Under the pieces are notes generated by a model. That model was not told where the DNA came from, made no database searches, and saw only the letters and a program-made list of their open reading frames with translations. The translations under genes were made by a program, and so were the position numbers. Shown here one piece after another: positions 25,317 through 33,839 of a DNA stretch of 50,798 nucleotides; the stretch's first letter is position 1; the number at the start of each line of letters is the position of its first letter. Where the stretch lies: the NCBI GenBank assembly GCA_964634895.1, contig CAZWJS010000002.1, forward strand, positions 1 to 50,798, in the 5' to 3' direction. The DNA comes from CG-Epi1 sp964634895 (lineage in GTDB: Archaea > Thermoplasmatota > Poseidoniia > MGIII > CG-Epi1).

Positions 25317-27907
25317 TTTTTCTTTCCATCCTGACCAATAATTTCTCCGGTTTTCAAATCAACAGTCTCCCCTGTCTCAGGATTATATCTAAAACCAGAC
25401 TGCTGTGTTTGAATTCCAGAAGTTTGTGTATCATCCATATCTGAATAGTCGTCAAAGTAATCACCACCATCTCCCAAACGACTATAAGCAAACAAACCCA
25501 AACCTGCTACAGAAAGAATAATAAGTGGAATCCATACCAATGGCTGATTTATCAAAGAATCATCATCATCTATTACTTCAGGTTCAATAACAACTCTATC
25601 ATCAACGATAACCGTAACTTCGCCAAATGCCCTATTATCTAATTCATCATACTCATCAATAATATTATCTGGATCAATACGAACCTCTAACTCATATGTA
25701 CCCAACTTTTCCGGAGTCCAATAAAATACATGTACTTCTTCCCCGATTGCTCTTGCAAGAGGTTTTGTCAAATATATATGATCGGGATAGTTGGCCAAAA
25801 GCTCTCCATTAATATACAATGCTATTTCAGCCCCTCCCGTACAAAGTTCGGTAGCATTTGTCATGTTGTCTAAATTGGCTGGGCATTCACAACATATTTC
25901 AGGCCCAAAATTAAAAGCACTAACTTGAATTTGCAATGTTTCATTAAAGTAGATTTGGTTGGGTAACTTCACCATTTCAACAGATAACTGAAAGTTCTTA
26001 GGTTTGATTAGTATCGAAGTGTTATAGATATTGTTTGATAAATTAAGATCCCCAATATCACTATTTTCAATTTCAATTTTTATCGAAATATTGAATAAAC
26101 CTGGTTTAGATGCTGTTTTCCAAGATACAGTAACGAATCTAACTTCTTCATGCAATAAATCCTGTTGATGAACATAATAAACTGGTTCTCCTTCAAAATC
26201 GTATGTTTGAAATTCAGGATTAGAGGAATTATCAACGTATAAAGATAAGCGAAATTCAGGAATTCTTGCTAACCTATTTTTCACCTCTACAAGGAAATCC
26301 ACAGATTCACCTTTAAAAACTTCATCACTAGCTGTTACGTTTGCCAGAATTAAATCGTAATGAGGTGCTGCTACACCAATAATCTTTGATTTGATATTAT
26401 TTGTTTCTTCTAATTCATCAACTTCTCCCGGATTATCTGCATATCCAGCTATACTAGGTCGTTGTTCCGCCCAACTATATTGTCCAGTAATATTGGTAAA
26501 TTCTCCTTCAGATAAAGTTACAACCCAAGAATCTACAAAAGTACCATCTACCCTAAATTCTATATCGACATTAGAAACATCCTTAGAACCCTTGTTAAAT
26601 ACAGTAATTACAACATCTGATGGAATCCCACTAACTGGGTCGCCTATTACATTTATGTCAAATATAGTTAAATCTGGCTTAGATTTCAAAACTTTAAGTT
26701 CAAATGAAAAATTATTATCATCCTCATCTAACTCATCAATTGAATTATCAGAATCAATTTCAACTATTATTGTGTGATTTCCTAGAGTAGAAGTACCTGT
26801 CCCCACATCCCAAACAACAAAAGCTGCCTGAGTGCCTGGATTTACTTCACCATTATCTACTCTAGTTCCATTTGAAATATAGGGAACAATATAATCTCCA
26901 ATTAATTGAGGATTTTCTTCACCTTCAGGCAAGTCCCAAAAACTTACTTTAATATTTTCAGCTGGCATTGCATAGTCTTCATTGAGAATCTGAACAGTCA
27001 AAGTTACTGCATGATTGCTATATATTTCATCAAGCCAAGTATCAACAGGAGTAACAGTAATATTGCGAGATTCATCCAATGTGAGTTCAGGAGTGTGTTC
27101 TCTAACAAAGATAGTTGTATTCAACAGGTTATCATCTTCTTCAAATTCATCTAAATCATCATCAGAGTCAAGCATAACTTCAATAAGATAATCTCCAACG
27201 GAATTAGGAACCCAAGTTACATTGAATTCTATACTTGCACCCTGAGCAATCTCGAATCTAACTTCTACTAGTTCAATGGTATTAGTATCACCATCTACTG
27301 TTTCAGTAAAATGAAGATAGAAATCCCCCTTAGTTTCCTCTCTACCTGTGTTCTGGAAAAGGGCCACAATATCAACGGCATCACCTCGCGATGGAGTAGC
27401 AGTATCAAAAGTAATACTAAAATCACCATCCATTCCCTTAAGGTTAGGTTTAGCTCGAGAATATATTGTAAACTCATGAACTATTTTGTTATTGTCTTCA
27501 TTGGACTCTGAAATCTCTTCAGTGTAATCTACAGAAATAGTCAAGACCCTGTCACCTGTGCCTCCACAACCATCTGCACCGTGAGGCGCACAAGAAAATT
27601 CAATTTCAGCAGGTTTAGTGTGATCTATAACGGCTACAGTAGTTTCGAATATTGGTGTACACTGATCGTCAGAATCACATTCTGAAGTGCTGTTCCACAC
27701 TACAATATCTACATCAGTAGCCGGAGAAAGCTCTTCATTATTAACAACCTCAAAACGAATCTCTATTGTTTCCCCCATAACAGGATAATCTGGTGACATT
27801 GTAAAATTAATAGGTTCTAGATCAGCAGCTTCGGCTTCACCAGTAAATAAAAGCATAACAAATATAGCTCCAAAAATGCTAAAAATTACATTCGTTAATC
27901 TTTCCAT
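25310..27907 (-). CDS. surface protein with CARDB-like repeats, C-terminal TM and cytoplasmic tail
   Basis: The mature start is taken at the ATG at 27907, giving 865 aa beginning MERLTNVIFSIFG and a clear signal peptide ending AEAAD. An upstream ATG at 28003 would add 32 unlike residues and cover the promoter. A TATA-like box lies about 26 nt before 27907. The ectodomain is a string of about six CARDB-type Ig-like modules, each with P-x-x-G-x-x-V-x-I-x-x-x-V-x-N and D-E-x-x-E-x-D-N-N, ending with a Cys-rich loop (CCECPANLDN). A TM helix lies at about 787-808, then an acidic tail with two TGE repeats. It probably serves as a cell-surface adhesion or scaffold protein. It overlaps the convergent reductase gene by 7 bp. 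Confidence 0.85.
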   Translation of the reverse strand: MERLTNVIFSIFGAIFVMLLFTGEAEAADLEPINFTMSPDYPVMGETIEIRFEVVNNEELSPATDVDIVVWNSTSECDSDDQCTPIFETTVAVIDHTKPAEIEFSCAPHGADGCGGTGDRVLTISVDYTEEISESNEDNNKIVHEFTIYSRAKPNLKGMDGDFSITFDTATPSRGDAVDIVALFQNTGREETKGDFYLHFTETVDGDTNTIELVEVRFEIAQGASIEFNVTWVPNSVGDYLIEVMLDSDDDLDEFEEDDNLLNTTIFVREHTPELTLDESRNITVTPVDTWLDEIYSNHAVTLTVQILNEDYAMPAENIKVSFWDLPEGEENPQLIGDYIVPYISNGTRVDNGEVNPGTQAAFVVWDVGTGTSTLGNHTIIVEIDSDNSIDELDEDDNNFSFELKVLKSKPDLTIFDINVIGDPVSGIPSDVVITVFNKGSKDVSNVDIEFRVDGTFVDSWVVTLSEGEFTNITGQYSWAEQRPSIAGYADNPGEVDELEETNNIKSKIIGVAAPHYDLILANVTASDEVFKGESVDFLVEVKNRLARIPEFRLSLYVDNSSNPEFQTYDFEGEPVYYVHQQDLLHEEVRFVTVSWKTASKPGLFNISIKIEIENSDIGDLNLSNNIYNTSILIKPKNFQLSVEMVKLPNQIYFNETLQIQVSAFNFGPEICCECPANLDNMTNATELCTGGAEIALYINGELLANYPDHIYLTKPLARAIGEEVHVFYWTPEKLGTYELEVRIDPDNIIDEYDELDNRAFGEVTVIVDDRVVIEPEVIDDDDSLINQPLVWIPLIILSVAGLGLFAYSRLGDGGDYFDDYSDMDDTQTSGIQTQQSGFRYNPETGETVDLKTGEIIGQDGKKNQ

Positions 27908-27930
27908 CGTTAATACAGTTATAGTTTTGT

Positions 27931-27940
27931 TATATAAAGG
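27931..27940 (-). promoter_or_regulatory. TATA box of the CARDB surface protein
   Basis: CCTTTATATA on the minus strand is centred about 27 nt before the ATG at 27907. It fixes that ATG, with its signal peptide, as the likely leaderless start. Confidence 0.5.
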
Positions 27941-27976
27941 GATGCCAAAAAAATTTGGAAAAAAAGAAACGCAGAG

Positions 27977-27984
27977 TTTATAAT
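27977..27984 (+). promoter_or_regulatory. TATA-like box of the purB operon
   Basis: TTTATAAT lies about 24 nt upstream of the ATG at 28004. An earlier in-frame ATG at 27983 falls inside this element, which argues that 28004 is the real start. Confidence 0.5.
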
Positions 27985-28003
27985 GGGCAGTTTTTGCGAA
28001 CAC

Positions 28004-29332
28004 ATGGACCCAGTAAGTGTGCTTGACTACAGGTATGGCACAGAAGAAATGAGAAATATTTTTAGAGCAGATTCCTACCTTAGATTTCTATTAGAAGTAG
28101 AAGGCACCTTGGCTGAGGTTCAGGAAGAAATGGAGATTATACCAAAAGGAACTAGTGACGCCATAAAAAAAGGATTTAAAGCAGTAAAGAGAAAACGTGT
28201 AGAAGAAATTGAAAAATTAATCAATCATGACATCATGGCTGTTGTAAAAGCCTTGGAAGAAAAAACAGGAGAAGCTGGCAAATGGATTCATTTCGGGGCT
28301 ACAAGCTATGATATTGTAGACACGGCGAGGGCTTTACAGCACTCTAAAGCTATTTATCTGATTGAAAAAAGAATTGAAAAATTAATTGCCGCATTATCTA
28401 AACTTTCTAAGAAACACAAAAAAACAGTTATGTTAGGAAGAACACATGGTCAATGGGCAACGCCTATCACATTTGGATTAAAAATGTCTGTATTTTTGTC
28501 TGAAGTGAAAAGGCACAAAGAAAGATTAAAAGAAATTAAACCACGAATTATTATGGGTAAATTTTTGGGAGCTGTGGGTTCTGGCGCCTCAATGAAACCT
28601 CACACATTAAAGGTCCAGAAAGCTGTTTGTGCAAAACTTAAACTCAATGAACCATTAGCTACCACACAGATACTTGGAAGAGACAGATTAGCAGAAATGA
28701 TTGCCTGGGGATCTAATGTTGCCACAAGCTTGGAAAAATTTACACTTGAAATTCGGAATTTACAGAGAAGTGATATAGGAGAAGTCTCTGAAGCATTTGA
28801 CAAAGACAAGCAAGTCGGTTCTTCAACTATGGCACAAAAAAAGAATCCGATTACTTCTGAAAATGTTGGTGGATTGGCTAGAATAGTGAGGTCAATGCTC
28901 TATCCAGCATATGAAAACAATCTACAATGGCATGAAAGAGACTTAGCAAATTCAAGTAATGAAAGAATTATTTTGCCTCAATTCTATATCCTTCTGGAAT
29001 ATATACTGATAAAAACGGAAAACGTTTTTGCTAACTTATTTGTTGATGAGAAAAAAATGAAACAAAATCTAGAGAAATCTGGAGGTTTGCCAATGGCTGA
29101 ATATTTTGTTATAGAACTTGGTAAGACTGATTTAGGAAGACAAGCTTCACATGAATTAATAAGAACGATTACCATGAACGCTGAAAAAGAGGAAATAACC
29201 TTTGAAGAAGCAATAAAGAAAAACAAGGAAATACATGAAAAATTGGGTATTGAAAAAATAGAATATTGCCTTAAACCTGAAAATTACATAGGCCATTCTG
29301 AAGAAATTGTTGATCGTGTTTTGGATGCTTAA
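28004..29332 (+). CDS. purB: adenylosuccinate lyase
   Basis: Catalyses two beta-eliminations in purine synthesis (SAICAR to AICAR and adenylosuccinate to AMP). With the start at 28004 it is 442 aa and opens MDPVSVLDYRYG, the usual N-terminus. An ORF start 21 nt earlier would lie in the TATA box. Motifs include WIHFGATSYDIVDTA (about 80-94), the catalytic TMLGRTHGQWATPITFG-like stretch and the signature SSTMAQKKNPITSE with the catalytic serine loop (about 267-280). The fumarase/aspartase fold is complete. It leads the operon purB-THUMP-panE. Confidence 0.96.
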   Translation: MDPVSVLDYRYGTEEMRNIFRADSYLRFLLEVEGTLAEVQEEMEIIPKGTSDAIKKGFKAVKRKRVEEIEKLINHDIMAVVKALEEKTGEAGKWIHFGATSYDIVDTARALQHSKAIYLIEKRIEKLIAALSKLSKKHKKTVMLGRTHGQWATPITFGLKMSVFLSEVKRHKERLKEIKPRIIMGKFLGAVGSGASMKPHTLKVQKAVCAKLKLNEPLATTQILGRDRLAEMIAWGSNVATSLEKFTLEIRNLQRSDIGEVSEAFDKDKQVGSSTMAQKKNPITSENVGGLARIVRSMLYPAYENNLQWHERDLANSSNERIILPQFYILLEYILIKTENVFANLFVDEKKMKQNLEKSGGLPMAEYFVIELGKTDLGRQASHELIRTITMNAEKEEITFEEAIKKNKEIHEKLGIEKIEYCLKPENYIGHSEEIVDRVLDA

Positions 29333-29779
29333 ATGGAAGAATATGCTAAATCATTCAAAACCGGCCACAATATAAAAAAAAAAGGAGATAAACTAATACT
29401 AAATTTATTTGATAATAATATAATTGCAAAATACAATATTATAGGAAAATGCATTCATTTGACAACAAAAATAAAATTAGAAGAGAATATACGCAAAGAA
29501 ACGGAATTGATTCATGCAAAAACTACCAGTTCAAAAGAAAAAAAAATTTACGAAAAAATATTAGAGCTAATCTCCGACCAATTAGAACCAAAAACTTTCG
29601 CAATAAAAGTTAATAGGAAAGGAGAACACAACTATAATTCAACGGAACTTGCTCGTAATGTGGCTGGTGCTGTATTTGAAAAATGGCCAAACATAAAAGT
29701 TAAATTAGACAAACCAAAAATGGAAATTTTTGTTCAAATTATTAATAATCGCAGCATAATATATCTAACAGAAAAATGA
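29333..29779 (+). CDS. stand-alone THUMP-domain protein (putative RNA-binding/tRNA modification)
   Basis: A 148-aa protein. The C-terminal half (about 75-148) has the THUMP pattern: TFAIKVNRKGEHNYNSTELARNV, then an aliphatic helix with GAVFE, KVKLDKPKMEIFVQII and a terminal SIIYLTEK strand. THUMP domains bind tRNA acceptor ends in ThiI, Tan1 and methyltransferases. The N-terminal 70 residues are a lysine-rich alpha/beta region resembling an N-terminal ferredoxin-like partner, and no catalytic domain is present. The ATG immediately follows the purB stop (TAA ATG). The stop overlaps panE by 4 nt. A Tan1-like cofactor role for tRNA acetylation is possible but inferred. Confidence 0.75.
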   Translation: MEEYAKSFKTGHNIKKKGDKLILNLFDNNIIAKYNIIGKCIHLTTKIKLEENIRKETELIHAKTTSSKEKKIYEKILELISDQLEPKTFAIKVNRKGEHNYNSTELARNVAGAVFEKWPNIKVKLDKPKMEIFVQIINNRSIIYLTEK

Positions 29780-30654
29780 ATATCTCTATTATTGGCCCTG
29801 GTGCCATTGGGACTATGCTAGCCTTCAAATTATCTAGTGCTGGAGCGAATATAACTCTTATTGTAAAACCTAGCCATATATCCTTAATCAATAAAAAGGA
29901 AATAACTCTAAATTTATTGAAAACTCAGGGCACTAGAATTAAAGTACAAACTAAAATAGACAAAACAGATTACATAATTATCACTGTTAAAAGTTATGAT
30001 TTCCAAAAAAGTATGAATGACCTAATAAATACTCAAATACCAGTTATGTGCTGTCAAAATGGTTTACAAACTTTAAACATCGCTAAACAAAAATTAAATG
30101 GAAACAAAATTGACTATTTGGTGACTGGCCATGGAATTTCCAAAAAAGCTCCAGGCCAGGCTGAACACAAAGGATATGGATTTACTTATATAGGGAATAT
30201 ATCAGGGAATAACAATGAAAAACTAATTAAAATCAAAAACTATCTAAATGATAGCGGACTAATTACTGAAATAGTAAACCCTATTGAAGACTACATCTGG
30301 CTAAAGAGTATAATTAATTCAGCCATAAATCCAGTTGCTGCAGCCAATAAGGTCAAAAATGGGGTTTTAGCAAACTCGGATTTGAACAAAATTGTAAAAC
30401 AATTATGTGAAGAATCAACCAACGTTTCTAAGGCTATGAAAATCAAATTGCCTCTGGATCCTTGGATCGAAATTAACAAAATAATCGACAAAACCTCTGA
30501 AAATACTTGTAGTATGTTACAAGACATAAAAAACCAAAAAACAACTGAAATAGAAGCTATAAACGGTGAGATAATTAGAATTGGAAAACAATACAATATT
30601 CCCACTCCAAAAAATCAGGAATTCTTACAAAGAATACAATTAATGTCTAATTGA
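29776..30654 (+). CDS. panE: 2-dehydropantoate 2-reductase (ketopantoate reductase)
   Basis: Reduces 2-dehydropantoate to pantoate for coenzyme A synthesis. The 292-aa sequence begins with a Rossmann motif MNISIIGPGAIGTMLAF, continues with IITVKSYDF, the CCQNGLQT segment that positions the nicotinamide, and WLKSIINSAINPVAA (about 175-189) with the catalytic Lys and substrate Asn. The C-terminal all-helical domain includes SMLQDI and TEIEAINGEI. Its ATG overlaps the THUMP gene stop (ATGA). Its 3' end overlaps the convergent gap gene by 8 bp. Length and motifs are normal. Confidence 0.93.
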   Translation: MNISIIGPGAIGTMLAFKLSSAGANITLIVKPSHISLINKKEITLNLLKTQGTRIKVQTKIDKTDYIIITVKSYDFQKSMNDLINTQIPVMCCQNGLQTLNIAKQKLNGNKIDYLVTGHGISKKAPGQAEHKGYGFTYIGNISGNNNEKLIKIKNYLNDSGLITEIVNPIEDYIWLKSIINSAINPVAAANKVKNGVLANSDLNKIVKQLCEESTNVSKAMKIKLPLDPWIEINKIIDKTSENTCSMLQDIKNQKTTEIEAINGEIIRIGKQYNIPTPKNQEFLQRIQLMSN

Positions 30655-31681
30655 TTCCAAGTGCCTCATTTGTTTTAATAATTGACTTCATATTATCTTC
30701 TTCAAGACCACACATTGCTCTGATAGCATCAATGTTCTCTGGGACTACATCAGATTCCTGGTGTATTGCTTGATAATAGTATAATTTATTTCCAAAAGTA
30801 TGTACTCCATCTCTCCATACTGCAATCTGATTTAGATCGCCTCTTGTATAAAGTGAGTCTCTAGCTAATTCCATTATCTCAGCAGTACCTGGAAGATTTG
30901 AAATCTTAGAGCCATCATTGTTCAAATATCCCTCAATCAAATCAACACGTGGTGTATTTTCCCAAAGCTGAATTATCTTTTCCACATTTGGTTCCTTCTC
31001 AAGCTCAGCTATTATGCAATGAACGTGCATAATCGTTGTCGGAACTTTAACTGCCATCGTTTGTATATTAAGATTTGAAATGACAGTCTGCACATCTGGT
31101 CCATGATGACTAGGAACTCCTAAAACAGGCTCAATCGAATTGATTGGACCCCTATTACTGTCCTTAGGATCTCCACTACGCCTAACCATTACTGCCTGGA
31201 CATTATCTATACCATATTCTTTAAGAACTGGATAAAGTGTTCTAGAAAGCCCAGTTGTATTACAAGAAACTACTCTTACAAAATCTTGATTAAATGATTC
31301 GGAATAATTGGTTAGTGAGTTAAAACTTATACCAATAGGTGCATGTTTTTCGCCACCTTGCCAAATAGCCTTTGTTCCTGCAGATTTATACATATCCCTA
31401 TTATTCACTCCTAACTTACTAGGAGTACAGTCAATGATTATATCTGCATCAGCGACTAAATCCTCTGTAGTTCCTGAAACTTCCACACCATATTTTTCAA
31501 AGAAAGGAATTTTACTCTTTGTAGAGGCAAAAATAGGGAAGCTCGCATCTAAGGCACCTCTCAATTCATAGGTAGGTTTAGTCTTAACAATACCCGCTAT
31601 TTTCATATCATCTTGCAAATTAACTGCTTCAGCAACGCGCTTACCAATAGTTCCGTAACCGTTGATTCCAACCTTAATCAT
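30647..31681 (-). CDS. gap: glyceraldehyde-3-phosphate dehydrogenase, archaeal type II
   Basis: A phosphorylating GAPDH of the archaeal class, 344 aa, cytosolic, in glycolysis and gluconeogenesis. The N-terminus MIKVGINGYGTIGKRVAEAV is the archaeal NAD(P)-binding start. The catalytic cysteine is in VVSCNTTGLSRTLYP (Cys about 141), preceded by WQGGEKH and followed by VRRSGDPKDSNRGPINSI and PSHHGPDV, which contains the partner histidine. A TATA-like box (31701-31710) lies about 25 nt upstream of the ATG. It converges on panE. No anomalies were seen. Confidence 0.97.
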   Translation of the reverse strand: MIKVGINGYGTIGKRVAEAVNLQDDMKIAGIVKTKPTYELRGALDASFPIFASTKSKIPFFEKYGVEVSGTTEDLVADADIIIDCTPSKLGVNNRDMYKSAGTKAIWQGGEKHAPIGISFNSLTNYSESFNQDFVRVVSCNTTGLSRTLYPVLKEYGIDNVQAVMVRRSGDPKDSNRGPINSIEPVLGVPSHHGPDVQTVISNLNIQTMAVKVPTTIMHVHCIIAELEKEPNVEKIIQLWENTPRVDLIEGYLNNDGSKISNLPGTAEIMELARDSLYTRGDLNQIAVWRDGVHTFGNKLYYYQAIHQESDVVPENIDAIRAMCGLEEDNMKSIIKTNEALGIN

Positions 31682-31700
31682 ATAACTTCATTTAGTAGTG

Positions 31701-31710
31701 CTATTTAACT
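31701..31710 (-). promoter_or_regulatory. TATA-like box of gap
   Basis: AGTTAAATAG on the minus strand is centred about 25 nt before the ATG at 31681, consistent with a leaderless gap transcript. Confidence 0.45.
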
Positions 31711-31723
31711 AATTTTATGAAGA

Positions 31724-33838
31724 TTATGAATTGCCATCTTCATTCATTTTCTTTCTTAACTGCTCTATAGAAACTGAGACTTTCTTCTCAGGAATAGCAT
31801 CTGTAGTTTGTGTGAATTCTTCAACAGATTCATCATTAGATGGCATAGTCTCAACAGAATCAACATCTGAAGAAAATTCTTCTACAACAGGACTGGAATC
31901 AGCTTCTTTCTCTTCAACAACATCTGAATCATCCTCTGCTATATTCTTTGAAATTGCATAATCTCCATCTCCCCCTTGCCCTGCTGTTACATTTCCGCTC
32001 TCAATATCCTCAACCAGTTGAGCACGTTTTTCTGAACTCGCACCTTCTGCAATCTCATCTAAAATTTCCTCAGTTGAAGCCGCTGGATCTTGCTCAGCAA
32101 ACTCCTCCTCTTCAGTTTCAATAAGCTCATCTAAGCCGAGTTCAGCTTCCTCATTGTATAAGAATTCGGGCATCTCTGGAGCAACAGCACCAGGTGTTGC
32201 AATTGCTTCATAAAATTGAAAAGCTTTTCTTTCAACTTCAGATACAAATCTTTCCAAGTCTTCATCCGTCTCTATTTTTGAATATATGGTGGCCATTCTA
32301 TCTGCTATGAAAGCAAAATAGTTTGGAGCTACTTCAAAGGCCTTCTCGGTCCAAGTAAAAGGAATCCAGGCCATAACTTGCTTATTTTTTGGGTCGACCG
32401 TTATTTTCAATTGGGGGCCAGGGTAAATAATTCCACCACAAGAAACATCATAGTTATTCATGTATGCTAATACTTTGTAAACATCCTCTTGTTTTGGAGT
32501 TTGTTGAAGATTATATTTAGCTTCAAAATAAAATTGTACTCCCCTATAATTCATGAAAATTTCTGGCCTCCCAGATCCCTCTACTGGATTAGCGGACTCT
32601 GTATTTTCACCAAACAAGGAACCCATAATGGAATCACTCCAACCTTGCCTTACCTGCTCAGGGGCATCATATTTCAACACAATATCCTTATTCTTAGATC
32701 TAAATTCCCTAAGAGATTTAGCGTGAGCACTCAAATTCAAACCTGATGCCATCTCACAAAGAATCCACAGTGCATAAATGTCTGTCATCTTTTGGGTTTG
32801 GACCAAAACAGTTTCTTCATAATATGATTGATAATCTTCTAAGAACTTCTTCCATAAAGGTGGTAATTCTCTGTAAGAACGGTTACGACTCCAAGTTTTT
32901 GCTTCTATCAAAGCCTCGCGATTAATCAATCTTTGCTCCTTACGAGTACTCTTAGCTACTGGGATTAACTCAGCTAATTTACCATCTCCTAAAACTTGTT
33001 TGTGCATCCTACAAGCAAAATCTAGCTTGTCAAGATTGGCCTTCGCCTCATCATCCAATGGCTGATATTCCTTGCCATATATCGCAGACCAGGCTTTCTT
33101 CTCACGCTCTCTCCTATCCATTTCATCTCTAAAAAAGATAGCTTCGATGAATACTTCCATATGGAATTTGACTAAAAGAATATTAGTAGGAGTACTCCAT
33201 TTCCTCTTCCGAATATCTGTAACATGGGCTGTAGCATATTCAGTCCCTTTTTGTGCCCTAGCGAGCGCAGTTTTTTGCCATCTGACAGCACCCCTTATCT
33301 GGGACTTCATAGTCTTTCTTTCGACTTCCACTTTATACGTATATGCACCTTTTCTGATATCATTTGTAACTTTAAGTAACTCTCCAGAAAATTCTAACAA
33401 TTGTTCAATATTAAGCAAAATCTTTTCTTCTTCAATCGATGAAGTAGCTCCAGGATACATGCCTTCTGGAGGCTCATCGGCCCCTGAATTCTTAACTAGG
33501 TCTGGAATATGTTCATCTCTCAGATTCTTGAACTGCTCATAATCTAACATCTTTGGAGCTATAACTACTTCCAATTTGTTAGAGACTGCAGTACCTTCCT
33601 TATTATGGAGACTTATAGTATTCGTACCTATATAATCTGGAACTGTAAATTGTAATGAATGTGAGGAATTCGATTTGATTAATGGCAAGTCTTCTACTTT
33701 CACAGAACCTAATCTAATGTGAACTCCATCCAATTGCTTAAACGCATTAACATTAAGCATAACATCTTCGCCTTCTTCTAAATTCTGAGAATGCTCTGGA
33801 GGTAAATTAAGTTCTATTGTTGCGTCAGGTAAAAACAT
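31724..33838 (-). CDS. McrC/DUF2357-like PD-(D/E)XK nuclease with N-terminal beta-sandwich and acidic tail
   Basis: A 704-aa soluble protein. Residues about 1-95 form a beta-rich Ig-like domain. About 130-330 is helical and matches the DUF2357/McrC pattern, including KKRKW-like RKRKWSTPTNILLVKFHMEVF (compare E-N-x-x-V-K). A PD-(D/E)XK core follows: GRPEIFM (acid about 424), FYFEAKY with the E-x-K pair (about 438-440), and DVYKVLAYM (about 451-459), the helix that McrC-family nucleases share. The last 130 residues are Glu/Asp/Ser-rich and likely disordered. It starts one base after the stop of the upstream AAA+ gene, so the pair is coupled like mcrB-mcrC. Assignment is by motif reading, and activity is untested. 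The N-terminal domain is not typical of McrC. Confidence 0.7.
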   Translation of the reverse strand: MFLPDATIELNLPPEHSQNLEEGEDVMLNVNAFKQLDGVHIRLGSVKVEDLPLIKSNSSHSLQFTVPDYIGTNTISLHNKEGTAVSNKLEVVIAPKMLDYEQFKNLRDEHIPDLVKNSGADEPPEGMYPGATSSIEEEKILLNIEQLLEFSGELLKVTNDIRKGAYTYKVEVERKTMKSQIRGAVRWQKTALARAQKGTEYATAHVTDIRKRKWSTPTNILLVKFHMEVFIEAIFFRDEMDRREREKKAWSAIYGKEYQPLDDEAKANLDKLDFACRMHKQVLGDGKLAELIPVAKSTRKEQRLINREALIEAKTWSRNRSYRELPPLWKKFLEDYQSYYEETVLVQTQKMTDIYALWILCEMASGLNLSAHAKSLREFRSKNKDIVLKYDAPEQVRQGWSDSIMGSLFGENTESANPVEGSGRPEIFMNYRGVQFYFEAKYNLQQTPKQEDVYKVLAYMNNYDVSCGGIIYPGPQLKITVDPKNKQVMAWIPFTWTEKAFEVAPNYFAFIADRMATIYSKIETDEDLERFVSEVERKAFQFYEAIATPGAVAPEMPEFLYNEEAELGLDELIETEEEEFAEQDPAASTEEILDEIAEGASSEKRAQLVEDIESGNVTAGQGGDGDYAISKNIAEDDSDVVEEKEADSSPVVEEFSSDVDSVETMPSNDESVEEFTQTTDAIPEKKVSVSIEQLRKKMNEDGNS

Positions 33839-33839
33839 A

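Noticed and set aside
27908..28003. Longer N-terminus for the CARDB surface protein (start at 28003)
   Set aside because: It would place 32 unlike residues before a clear signal peptide and cover the TATA box used for the ATG at 27907.
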